Assembly (NCBI GenBank): GCA_963676075.2
Contig: CAXXNZ010000008.1
Location: forward strand, 1 to 17,914
DNA: 17,914 bases
Direction of reading: 5' to 3'
Origin: JAHJQZ01 sp963676075
GTDB lineage: Bacteria; Pseudomonadota; Alphaproteobacteria; Rhizobiales; Devosiaceae
This document shows, one piece after another, positions 1 to 8,748 of this stretch. The notes beneath the pieces are model-generated. The model made no database searches. It had not been told where the DNA came from and saw only the letters and a list, made by a program, of their open reading frames with translations. The position numbers were made by a program, and so were the translations under genes. Positions within the stretch are counted from its first letter, which is position 1. The number at the start of each line of letters is the position of its first letter.

Positions 1-45
1 GGCATTAAATATAGACGGTCGAACTAAACAGTGAGGGCATATGCC

Positions 46-240
46 ATGAGCGAGCACACTTGCGCCAATTGCCCGATGCGGGCGAAATACGACGCCAAAC
101 CAAAATCTTTAGCCGGACGGTTCTGGCGGTTTCACATCAAATTCTGTCCGGGCTGGAAGAAGTACTTCTCCAGCCTACCACTGGCAGAGCAGAGGGAAGT
201 CGCCCGACGCTACAATATCCGTGGCGCCGGAGCGCATTAG
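46..240 (+). CDS. Small conserved-looking cysteine protein, 64 aa, unknown function
   Basis: A 64-residue cytosolic protein with no signal peptide or membrane segment. It is basic and aromatic, with a CxxC pair near the N terminus (C6, C9) and a third cysteine in a 'FCPGWKKY' segment. The WRFH / CPGWKKY / ARRYN pattern resembles short uncharacterised proteins found in many bacteria, but I cannot name a family. Three cysteines plus histidines could bind a metal; that is inference. I chose the ATG at 46 because GTGAGG lies nine bases upstream; a GTG at 31 would also be in frame but would place that motif inside the gene. Its stop overlaps the stop of the convergent downstream gene by four bases. 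Confidence 0.7.
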   Translation: MSEHTCANCPMRAKYDAKPKSLAGRFWRFHIKFCPGWKKYFSSLPLAEQREVARRYNIRGAGAH

Positions 241-1283
241 GCACCGAGCGAGAGCATCATTTTGCGGTAGAGCCTGTAGGGCGCGCGGCGCATGCCGAGG
301 CCGATCATGACCGCCGCCGGTACGATGACCGACCAGTAGAGCCGCAGCAGGCGACGGCGCCCCTCGGCGCTGGCGCCCAGCCTTTTTGCGATTGCCGGCG
401 CGTTCTGTTCGTAGCGCGCGATGTCCGCCTGCCCGTTGGCAAACCCGGCCATCCAGCCGTCGCGCAGCCGGCGCAGCATGGTGAGTTCCCAGCAATCGTC
501 GGCAAGCCCGACCACCGAACAGCATGCCGTCGTCAGAAAGCACGGCGCGCCGTAGTATTCGCCACCAGAGTTATAGTCTGAGCTATCGATTTCGCAGCCG
601 CCATCGGCATCGAGCTGGGTGACACGGTTCATTTCCGGAATGACTGTCTCAGCAACGAATTCGGGATAAACGTTCGCGGGGAGTTCGAGCCGCGAAAAGA
701 CGGTGCCGCCCGCCACCAGCTCCAGCACGAACTTCTTGCCGGTCATCAGGGCGTCGTGAACCGTCCCGGCGGCGTCGCCGGTGAAGCCGTAAGTGGTGGA
801 ATCATGCGGATAGGAGTCCTGGCTCAGCCCAACGGTGCCAAGCTCGACATCTTCGCTCCACAGACGCAAACCGACCGGAATATTCTGCTCGTAGGCCATG
901 CCGACAATGGTGTTGTAATCGCCGTCCCTGTCCAAAACGGTGACCGGCCACTCGAAGCTGACGATCTTGATGGCCAGCGTGTCCGCCGTACTCTCCCGGG
1001 TCATTTCGGCCCGGATCAGCGCCGTGCCCGAAACGCCGGTCCCGCCCTTTTTCGGCGCCGCCGCCAGGGTCACCTTGGCGCCGTCCTGAACGATGGCATT
1101 GATCTCCGCCGGCAAGGCAAATTGCGCCTGTTTGGCGCCAATACGATAGACGGGGTGTGGATCGAAATAGCCGCCGCTCAAGTCCTGAACCACGCAATTG
1201 GCCGCCAGCGCCGGCCGCGCGGATACGCCGAGTCCGAGGACTCCCATTGCGGCCAGAAAGCGCCGCCGTAGCATTTTGGCCAT
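237..1283 (-). CDS. Exported protein with cysteine-rich CFI-box-like C-terminal segment, 348 aa
   Basis: Unknown function. Residues 5-27 form a signal peptide with a twin-arginine-like start (LRRRFLAA), a hydrophobic core and an ALA cleavage site, so the mature protein would begin near A28 and be exported, possibly by Tat. The middle (about 30-245) looks like a beta-rich extracytoplasmic domain that I do not recognise. C248-C264 holds the cluster CFLTTACC...DDC followed by WELTMLRRLRD, similar to the 'CFI-box' C-terminal motif (a cysteine, small residues, then an LR-x-FRD-like helix). Residues 313-330 are a likely membrane helix followed by a basic tail (RRAPYRLYRK). GAGGA five bases before the ATG supports the start. 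It is divergent from uvrA and convergent with the small cysteine gene. Confidence 0.75.
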   Translation of the reverse strand: MAKMLRRRFLAAMGVLGLGVSARPALAANCVVQDLSGGYFDPHPVYRIGAKQAQFALPAEINAIVQDGAKVTLAAAPKKGGTGVSGTALIRAEMTRESTADTLAIKIVSFEWPVTVLDRDGDYNTIVGMAYEQNIPVGLRLWSEDVELGTVGLSQDSYPHDSTTYGFTGDAAGTVHDALMTGKKFVLELVAGGTVFSRLELPANVYPEFVAETVIPEMNRVTQLDADGGCEIDSSDYNSGGEYYGAPCFLTTACCSVVGLADDCWELTMLRRLRDGWMAGFANGQADIARYEQNAPAIAKRLGASAEGRRRLLRLYWSVIVPAAVMIGLGMRRAPYRLYRKMMLSLGA

Positions 1284-1451
1284 AGATGTCCTCGTTATCG
1301 AAAAATTGCGACAATTGCAGTTCAGAAACTATGCCCAAGTCTCTGCATTCAGGCAACGCGCTGCTGACTCATTTTGTCATCTTATGGCAGTAGCCATGCC
1401 TCTAGGCAGACGGTTCCGTGCTGCCTATGTTGGCAGTTCCGCCGGAGCCGC

Positions 1452-1482
1452 TTGACACCTGTTTTAATGTTCTGTCTATGTT
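1452..1482 (+). promoter_or_regulatory. Probable uvrA promoter
   Basis: A perfect TTGACA at 1452-1457 is followed, after 18-19 bases, by CTATGT/TATGTT, an acceptable alphaproteobacterial -10. The -10 region overlaps the second half-site of the LexA box, the expected place for repression. The uvrA ATG lies about 70 bases downstream. Confidence 0.6.
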
Positions 1483-1483
1483 C
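1469..1483 (+). promoter_or_regulatory. LexA box (SOS operator) of uvrA
   Basis: GTTC at 1469-1472 and GTTC at 1480-1483 are separated by exactly seven bases. This is the direct-repeat GTTC-N7-GTTC operator recognised by alphaproteobacterial LexA, unlike the CTG-N10-CAG palindrome of Escherichia coli. It lies just downstream of a TTGACA element and ahead of a gene that is SOS-regulated in this class. I therefore infer that LexA represses uvrA here until DNA damage. Confidence 0.9.
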
Positions 1484-1552
1484 TGGTTAGTGTCGCGCGT
1501 CCCCCGCGCGAGCCCCGATCCGAAACAGGCCTGAAACCCGACCGGTCCCTGC

Positions 1553-4441
<2,889 letters not shown>

Positions 4442-4537
4442 TTGCTTTCGCGCAACACTGCCTCCCGGCACGAGAAATTTCCATGTCCCGCGGCGCCGGA
4501 ATCACACCCGGCCCGCCAGAATCCCGCCACCTTCATT

Positions 4538-4552
4538 GGCCGGATTCCGGCC
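4538..4552. repeat. GGCCGGA-T-TCCGGCC inverted repeat
   Basis: Perfect 7-base arms around one central base, about 100 bases after the uvrA stop and 134 bases before the next possible gene. There is no T-run on either side, so it is not a clear intrinsic terminator. Role unknown. The rest of 4442-4685 shows nothing else I can name. Confidence 0.3.
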
Positions 4553-4685
4553 ATTTGCGAGCTTTGTGAACGAACCGTGTCCTGTGCCATGCATGGTTTG
4601 CAAGGCTAGTCTGTCGGTATGCGCATTCTCATACGGGGGCAAATCATCCATCTGTGTGGCGTCCCAAGCACAACGGAGACCTGCC

Positions 4686-4838
4686 ATGTTCGTAAGAGTC
4701 GTCTGGCAAGAACATAGACATATCGACGTCCCGCAGACTTTCCGCGAGCCGAATGGCTCCAACGTTCGCGGGATCAACATTTTCCCGAATCCGGGTGCCG
4801 ACATGCACCGCATGACTCACGGTCTGTTCGACCGCTGA
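4686..4838 (+). CDS. Possible small protein, 50 aa, unknown
   Basis: An ATG at 4686 preceded by GGAG (4675-4678) at seven bases' spacing opens a 50-codon frame ending in TGA. The product is hydrophilic and mixed-charge (it begins MFVRVVWQEHRHIDVPQTF and has a 'GINIFPNPGADMH' segment), with no membrane helix or cysteine. Many codons end in C or G, as in neighbouring genes. No family is recognised. It stands alone between uvrA and the DUF1127 gene with no obvious promoter. A longer in-frame start at 4536 lacks a ribosome site. Chance ORFs of this length occur in GC-rich DNA, so only the ribosome site argues for it. Confidence 0.45.
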   Translation: MFVRVVWQEHRHIDVPQTFREPNGSNVRGINIFPNPGADMHRMTHGLFDR

Positions 4839-4933
4839 GAGCCGCGCCCGGACCATGAGGCAGTTAGGGAGCTGTTAACCTAAACCCTCAGAGCTCTTGC
4901 AGAAATGCATGCCTGATCTGACAAAACTCCCAC

Positions 4934-4962
4934 TGCTCAACGTACCTCAACTGCACTAGATT
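4934..4962 (+). promoter_or_regulatory. Promoter-like element of first DUF1127 gene
   Basis: TGCTCA (4934-4939), 17 bases, TAGATT (4957-4962), ending 27 bases before the ATG. The same arrangement (TACTCA-N17-TAGATA) precedes the second DUF1127 gene, with GCACTAGAT identical in both. The -35 part matches the sigma-70 consensus poorly; the pairing of the two copies is the main evidence. Confidence 0.5.
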
Positions 4963-4989
4963 GTAGTCATCGAAACAAGGAGAAAACAA

Positions 4990-5139
4990 ATGGGTATCCG
5001 TACCGCTTTTCGTCGTTGGAATGCTTACCAGCTGACCGTTCGTGAGCTGAACTCCCTCGACAACCGTTCCCTGACCGACCTGGGCATCTCCCGCGTCGAC
5101 ATCCCGCGCATCGCGCGTGCCCACGCTTCCCAGATCTAG
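4990..5139 (+). CDS. DUF1127 small protein, first copy, 49 aa
   Basis: A 49-residue DUF1127 (YjiS-like) protein: basic N terminus with a tryptophan (RRWNAY), then EL-x-SLDNRSLTDLGISRVDI, the core DUF1127 pattern. In Rhodobacter sphaeroides a DUF1127 protein (CcaF1) binds RNA and affects small-RNA maturation, and in Agrobacterium such proteins influence phosphate and carbon metabolism; a similar role here is inference. AAGGAGA at 4977-4983 gives an ideal ribosome site six bases from the ATG. Codon choice is strongly biased (CGT for most Arg, TCC for Ser, CTG for Leu), suggesting high expression. By hand alignment 28 of 49 residues match the second copy without gaps. A structured 3' region and terminator follow. 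Confidence 0.93.
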   Translation: MGIRTAFRRWNAYQLTVRELNSLDNRSLTDLGISRVDIPRIARAHASQI

Positions 5140-5230
5140 TTCGTGATCGGCAACGATCATGAACAGCTCTGAGAATTCGAGTGCGGTGGCAAGGCAATGA
5201 CCTGCTACCGCACTCCCCGCCCCGGGGCGG
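5139..5230 (+). ncRNA. Structured 3' region of first DUF1127 gene
   Basis: Starting at the stop codon there are three consecutive inverted repeats. The first is 5139-5149 / 5154-5164, an 11-pair stem with one G-U and a GCAA (GNRA) tetraloop. The second is 5179-5187 / 5207-5215, nine perfect pairs. The third is the perfect palindrome 5217-5230 (CCGCCCC/GGGGCGG). They lead into the terminator at 5256-5288. Such dense folding suggests a stable 3' UTR or a 3'-UTR-derived small RNA. No family match is claimed. Confidence 0.45.
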
Positions 5231-5255
5231 AAACGACCGCCTCAGACCGCTTCTG

Positions 5256-5288
5256 AAACACCCGCTTTCAACCGAAAGCGGGTGTTTT
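5256..5288 (+). terminator. Intrinsic terminator after first DUF1127 gene
   Basis: ACACCCGCTTTC (5258-5269), loop AACC, GAAAGCGGGTGT (5274-5285): twelve perfect pairs followed by a T-run (TTTTG). It ends the first DUF1127 transcript and separates it from the second gene, which therefore needs its own promoter. Confidence 0.92.
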
Positions 5289-5465
5289 GCTCTCCGGAGC
5301 CTGTGAGGCCACTGCCTCGACCCGGCCCATATCCATCTCCAGTCATCCGTTTTTCGACAGACAGCACCCGGCTTTGCCTCATGCACGATCAGGGGTGCTG
5401 AAAACGCATGCCATGCCCCGTGAAACCATACGCCAAGTGCATAGCCGCGTTGAGAAAAAGCGATC
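5289..5465. other. Spacer between the two DUF1127 units
   Basis: No credible protein gene. The only structure seen is an 8-pair inverted repeat CAGCACCC (5362-5369) / GGGTGCTG (5393-5400) with a 23-base loop and a short A-run after it. It is not followed by a T-run, so its role is unclear. The second DUF1127 promoter-like element begins at 5466. Confidence 0.4.
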
Positions 5466-5494
5466 TACTCATCGCGCGCCCGCGGCACTAGATA
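5466..5494 (+). promoter_or_regulatory. Promoter-like element of second DUF1127 gene
   Basis: TACTCA (5466-5471), 17 bases, TAGATA (5489-5494), ending 25 bases before the ATG. It aligns base for base with the element before the first DUF1127 gene: CTCA-w-CG and GCACTAGAT are shared at the same spacing, while the remaining spacer bases differ. Confidence 0.5.
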
Positions 5495-5519
5495 AGTGCT
5501 GCAAACAAGGAGAACCCCG

Positions 5520-5669
5520 ATGAACCTTCGTCAACTCGTCCAGCGCTGGTCAGTTTATCGCCAGACCCTCAACGAACTCGAGTCCCTCGATAACCGCTCG
5601 CTCGCCGACCTCGGCATCAAGCGTGGCGACATCCAGAACATCGCCCGCGAATACGCCGCGCAGATCTAA
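5520..5669 (+). CDS. DUF1127 small protein, second copy, 49 aa
   Basis: A second 49-residue DUF1127 protein: RW-x-VYRQT near the N terminus, then ELESLDNRSLADLGIKRGDI and an IARE end. It has the same length as the first copy and the same 'ACAAGGAGA' ribosome site at six bases' spacing, so the pair probably arose by local duplication. Charge differs: this copy carries more acidic residues and glutamine near its C terminus. Codon choice is less biased than in the first copy. Its 3' region holds two hairpins with CCTCCC loops, the arrangement known for DUF1127 genes linked to CcsR small RNAs in Rhodobacter. Being an RNA-binding partner of that RNA is inference. Confidence 0.93.
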   Translation: MNLRQLVQRWSVYRQTLNELESLDNRSLADLGIKRGDIQNIAREYAAQI

Positions 5670-5689
5670 GGCGCGACTGGCGGTTTTGC

Positions 5690-5810
5690 CGCCGACCAAA
5701 TGACTAGCCGCGCGCGGCACCATCCTCCCGACCTCCGGGTGCCGCGCTCCGAATGGCGCCTGCGCCGCTCGTTTCCTCCCCGAAACCGGCGCCGGGCGCC
5801 AATTTCGTTT
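5690..5810 (+). ncRNA. CcsR/cuckoo-like small RNA in the 3' region of the DUF1127 gene
   Basis: Hairpin 1: GCGCGGCACC (5712-5721) pairs perfectly with GGTGCCGCGC (5738-5747) around a 16-base loop containing CCTCCC (5724-5729) and ACCTCC (5731-5736). Hairpin 2: GGCGCC (5755-5760), GCGCCG (5762-5767) and GTTTC (5771-5775) pair with GAAAC (5782-5786), CGGCGC (5787-5792) and GGCGCC (5795-5800) around a CTCCCC loop (5776-5781). AATTTCGTTT follows, so hairpin 2 can also act as terminator. Known: alphaproteobacterial CcsR/'cuckoo' RNAs have paired hairpins with CCUCCUCCC-type anti-Shine-Dalgarno loops and lie by DUF1127 genes. Assignment to that family is inference; the 5' end is unknown. Confidence 0.65.
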
Positions 5811-5856
5811 CAGGGGTCATACTCTTCCAATTTTATCAGATCCGCTCGACCGGTCT

Positions 5857-6501
5857 TCAGTCCGTGACGTAGACCGAGCTGAAATCGATCTCGACGCCGG
5901 TGCGGAAAGCGGGACGCTGCTTCAGGCGTGCGTGCCAGGCATCGACATTGGGCATGGCGATACGTTCGACATCGAGCAGCGACCAGCGATACAGCGCCAC
6001 GCCGCACAGGATGTCGGCATAGCTGAACGTCTCGCCTGCCAAATAAGGCACTGCGCCAATCCGCGCGTCGAGCATGCGAAAGCAGGCATTGGCCTCATCG
6101 TTCTTCGCCTTGACCAGCGCCATGTCTCGTTTCGACGGCGCGGTTCGCACCAGTTGAACGAAAATGTCGATCCAGGCCGGCTGGAAGGTCGTGTTGGCCC
6201 AATCGGCCCATTGGTCGACAATCGCCCGCTCTGCCGGATCCTCCGGCCACAGCGTGCCGACGCCGTATTGTGCCGCGAGATAGCGCACGATGGCGCTCGA
6301 TTCCCAGACGGTCAGGTCGCCGTCCTGTAGCACCGGGATCTTGCGATTCGGGTTCATGGCGCCATATTCGGGCGTGTCGAGTCCGCCAAAAGCGCCGCCG
6401 ACATCCTTGCGGGTATAGGAAAGCCCCAGTTCCTCGAGCGCCCAAATGACCTTCTGCACATTGCCCGAGGTATTGCGCCCCCACAAAATCAGTTCGCTCA
6501 T
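5857..6501 (-). CDS. Glutathione S-transferase family protein, 214 aa
   Basis: A two-domain GST fold. The N-terminal thioredoxin-like half (1-80) has the NTSGNVQKV start where the active-site Ser/Asn sits, the cis-proline in KIPVL (P56) and the glutathione-binding ESSAIVRYL motif (E67-S68). A helical C-terminal half (about 90-210) includes AGETFSYADI, the usual N-capping motif region. Family members conjugate glutathione to electrophiles, but the substrate cannot be predicted. No signal peptide, so cytosolic. The start is supported by AAGGAGA seven bases upstream on the minus strand. It is divergent from trmFO with a 63-base gap. Confidence 0.9.
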   Translation of the reverse strand: MSELILWGRNTSGNVQKVIWALEELGLSYTRKDVGGAFGGLDTPEYGAMNPNRKIPVLQDGDLTVWESSAIVRYLAAQYGVGTLWPEDPAERAIVDQWADWANTTFQPAWIDIFVQLVRTAPSKRDMALVKAKNDEANACFRMLDARIGAVPYLAGETFSYADILCGVALYRWSLLDVERIAMPNVDAWHARLKQRPAFRTGVEIDFSSVYVTD

Positions 6502-6564
6502 CTCCGGTTCTCCTTTGCATCACACGCGATTGCGCCTTTGAGTTGCTCCTGATATCAGCCGCCA

Positions 6565-7953
6565 ATGACAAATTCTTCCCCAAATCCTCTTCATGTGATC
6601 GGCGGCGGTCTCGCTGGCTCGGAAGCCGCCTGGCAGGCCGCAGAGCGCGGCATTCCGGTGGTGCTTCACGAAATGCGCCCTGAGAAAAGCTCGCCGGCCC
6701 ATGTGACCCAGGGGCTGGCCGAGCTGGTGTGCTCCAACTCCTTCCGGTCGGACGATTCCGAGCGCAATGCCGTCGGGCTGCTGCACGAGGAGTTGCGCCG
6801 GTCGGGTTCGCTGATCATGAAAATGGCCGACACCCATGCCCTGCCTGCCGGTGGGGCGCTGGCCGTCGACCGCAACGCCTTTTCCGAGGCTATCACCGAG
6901 GCCATTGCCGGGCATCCGCTGATCACCCTCGAACGTGGCGAGATCACCGGCCTGCCGCCCGAGAACTGGGGCGATGTCATCATCGCCACCGGCCCCTTGA
7001 CCTCGGAACCGCTGGCCAAGGCGATCCAGGGCGTCACCGGCGAGGAAGCGCTGAGCTTTTTCGACGCCATCGCGCCGATCATTCACGGCGACAGCATCGA
7101 CCATTCGATCGTCTGGGCGCAATCGCGCTACGACAAGCCCGGCCCGTCAGGAACCGGCGCCGACTACCTCAACTGTCCAATGGATGAAGCGCAGTACAAC
7201 ACCTTCATCGACGCGCTGCTGAATTCGGAACAGCACAAGTTCCATGAGTGGGAGAATGTGCCCTATTTCGACGGCTGTTTGCCGATCGAGGAAATGGCGT
7301 CGCGCGGCCGCGAGACGCCGAGATTCGGGCCGATGAAGCCGATCGGCCTGACCGATCCGCGCAATCCGGACGTTCCGCCCTATGCCGTGGTGCAATTGCG
7401 GCAGGACAACGCGCTGGGGACTTTGTGGAACATCGTCGGTTTCCAGACAAAGATGAAGTATGGCCGTCAGGCTGAGGTGCTGCGCCTTATTCCCGGCCTC
7501 GAACAGGCCGAATTCGCCCGCCTCGGCGGTTTGCACCACAATACCTTCCTGAATTCACCGAAGGTGTTGCGACCGGATCTTAAATTGAAAGCTGAACCGC
7601 GCCTCAGGTTCGCCGGCCAGATCACCGGCGTCGAGGGCTATGTGGAATCGACCGCCATCGGCTTGATGGCCGGTCGGTTTGCCGCTGCCGAACGGCTTGG
7701 TGGCGCAGCAGAACTGCCTCCGTCCGAGACAGCTCTCGGCGCGTTGATCGGCCACATTACCGGCGGCCATATCGGCGACGAGGGAGCGAAACTGCGCTCG
7801 TTCCAGCCAATGAACATAAACTTCGGCCTGTTCCCGCCGGTGACGCTGACCAAGCCCGAAGGCGTCAAACGCTGGCGCGGCAAGGACAAGGCCGTCGCCA
7901 AGAAGATGGCGATCACCTCGCGAGCGCTCGCCGCGCTGGAAAGCTGGACCTGA
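6565..7953 (+). CDS. trmFO: Folate/FAD-dependent tRNA (uracil-54-C5)-methyltransferase
   Basis: Makes 5-methyluridine at position 54 of tRNA using methylenetetrahydrofolate and FADH2. It is the route used by most Gram-positives and many alphaproteobacteria in place of SAM-dependent TrmA. It has 462 residues, normal for the family. Visible motifs are the FAD-binding IGGGLAGSEAAWQ (12-24), ELVCSNSFRSD with C56, the segment FDGCLPIEEMASRG with C238 (the two conserved cysteines that match the catalytic and FAD-adduct positions of the family), the GYVESTAIGL segment and a C-terminal NINFGLFPP. The ATG at 6565 fits the family start but has no clear ribosome site. It converges with the FKBP gene over 43 bases. 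Confidence 0.97.
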   Translation: MTNSSPNPLHVIGGGLAGSEAAWQAAERGIPVVLHEMRPEKSSPAHVTQGLAELVCSNSFRSDDSERNAVGLLHEELRRSGSLIMKMADTHALPAGGALAVDRNAFSEAITEAIAGHPLITLERGEITGLPPENWGDVIIATGPLTSEPLAKAIQGVTGEEALSFFDAIAPIIHGDSIDHSIVWAQSRYDKPGPSGTGADYLNCPMDEAQYNTFIDALLNSEQHKFHEWENVPYFDGCLPIEEMASRGRETPRFGPMKPIGLTDPRNPDVPPYAVVQLRQDNALGTLWNIVGFQTKMKYGRQAEVLRLIPGLEQAEFARLGGLHHNTFLNSPKVLRPDLKLKAEPRLRFAGQITGVEGYVESTAIGLMAGRFAAAERLGGAAELPPSETALGALIGHITGGHIGDEGAKLRSFQPMNINFGLFPPVTLTKPEGVKRWRGKDKAVAKKMAITSRALAALESWT

Positions 7954-7973
7954 CCCGGCGATCGCCCGCCGGG
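7954..7973. terminator. Hairpin between convergent trmFO and FKBP genes
   Basis: CCCGGCG (7954-7960), loop ATCGCC, CGCCGGG (7967-7973), immediately after the trmFO stop. The stem is strong but no T-run follows on either strand, so a termination role is only suggested by position. Confidence 0.35.
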
Positions 7974-7996
7974 CCGGGACCGTGCTGAGTGGGCTT

Positions 7997-8425
7997 CTAA
8001 ACGATTTCGACCAACTGGATGTCGAAGGTCAGGTCCTTGCCCGCCAACGGGTGGTTGGCGTCGATGGTCATTTCGTCCTCGGTGAGGTCGACGACGGTGA
8101 AGGCAATCTGCTGACCTGACTCGGTACGAGCGCCAAGCTGCATGCCGACTTCAAGATCGACCTCGGCGGGCACGCGATCGCGCGGCACCTTCTGGATCTT
8201 GGCGGGATCGTGCGGACCATAGGCCTCTTCCGAGGCGACAGCGATGGTGGCCGATTCACCAACGGCCATGCCGGGGATTTTTGCATCGAGGCCGCTGATG
8301 ACCTCGCCCGAACCGAGGGTGAACTGTAGCGGCTCGCCGTTGACATTGCTGTCGAACTGCGTCCCGTCGCTGAGAGTACCAGTATATTTGATGCGAACAG
8401 TGTCGCCGGCCTTTGCCTGCGTCAT
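7997..8425 (-). CDS. SlyD-like FKBP-type peptidyl-prolyl isomerase, 142 aa
   Basis: Prolyl cis-trans isomerase and probable folding helper in the cytosol; no signal peptide. The FKBP part is split: residues 1-66 (DTVRIKYTGTL, DGTQFDSN, GSGEVISGLDAKIPGM) and 127-142 (LTFDIQLVEIV), with an insert-in-flap chaperone domain between, roughly 70-125 (EEAYGPHDPAKIQKVPRD). ANHPLAGKDLTF (123-134) is the hallmark of the SlyD/SlpA group. It lacks the histidine- and cysteine-rich metal-binding tail of Escherichia coli SlyD, so nickel delivery is unlikely. It converges with trmFO. The region upstream has no obvious partner gene. Confidence 0.93.
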   Translation of the reverse strand: MTQAKAGDTVRIKYTGTLSDGTQFDSNVNGEPLQFTLGSGEVISGLDAKIPGMAVGESATIAVASEEAYGPHDPAKIQKVPRDRVPAEVDLEVGMQLGARTESGQQIAFTVVDLTEDEMTIDANHPLAGKDLTFDIQLVEIV

Positions 8426-8748
8426 TGCTGTATTTTTCTGAACATATTGGGGATCGCCGGCTGCAGCTCTTCAGGCTCGCCAGCACTTCACATCTAAAAC
8501 GCGCTCCGGCAGGCAGAGCCTCCGGACGATGACGGACATGGCTTCAGAAGAAAGCACGCGCCCACGCGTTTCGTTGCTGATTGCAAGTCTAGAGGCTTTT
8601 GGGGCAAAATTAAAGCCACCCAAGGCTTTGCGCGGCGCCCTGGTTTCCGGAATGGGTGTCTTTGCCGGCAAAATCGGGCGCGGACATAAAAAATGGGCGG
8701 CGCTGGTGGACGCCGCCCGAACTTTGGAGGTCGTTGATCCACTAAGGG
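8426..8748. other. Intergenic stretch without a credible gene
   Basis: Between the start of the FKBP gene and the end of the DUF4342 gene. It should carry the FKBP promoter on the minus strand, but no convincing -35/-10 pair stands out. Open frames here are short, overlap in several phases, and the plus-strand one reads through the minus-strand terminator at 8688-8718 and on antisense to the DUF4342 gene. No tRNA-like T-arm is visible. Confidence 0.6.
8688..8718 (-). terminator. Intrinsic terminator of the DUF4342 gene
   Basis: On the minus strand GGGCGGCG, an 8-base loop, CGCCGCCC (plus coordinates 8695-8702 and 8711-8718), then ATTTTTT, corresponding to the A-run at 8688-8693. Eight perfect GC-rich pairs with a T-run, 30 bases past the DUF4342 stop. 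Confidence 0.88.

Noticed and set aside
5362..5400. CAGCACCC/GGGTGCTG inverted repeat between the DUF1127 units as a separate small RNA
   Set aside because: Large loop, no T-run and no promoter seen; kept only as a note on the spacer.
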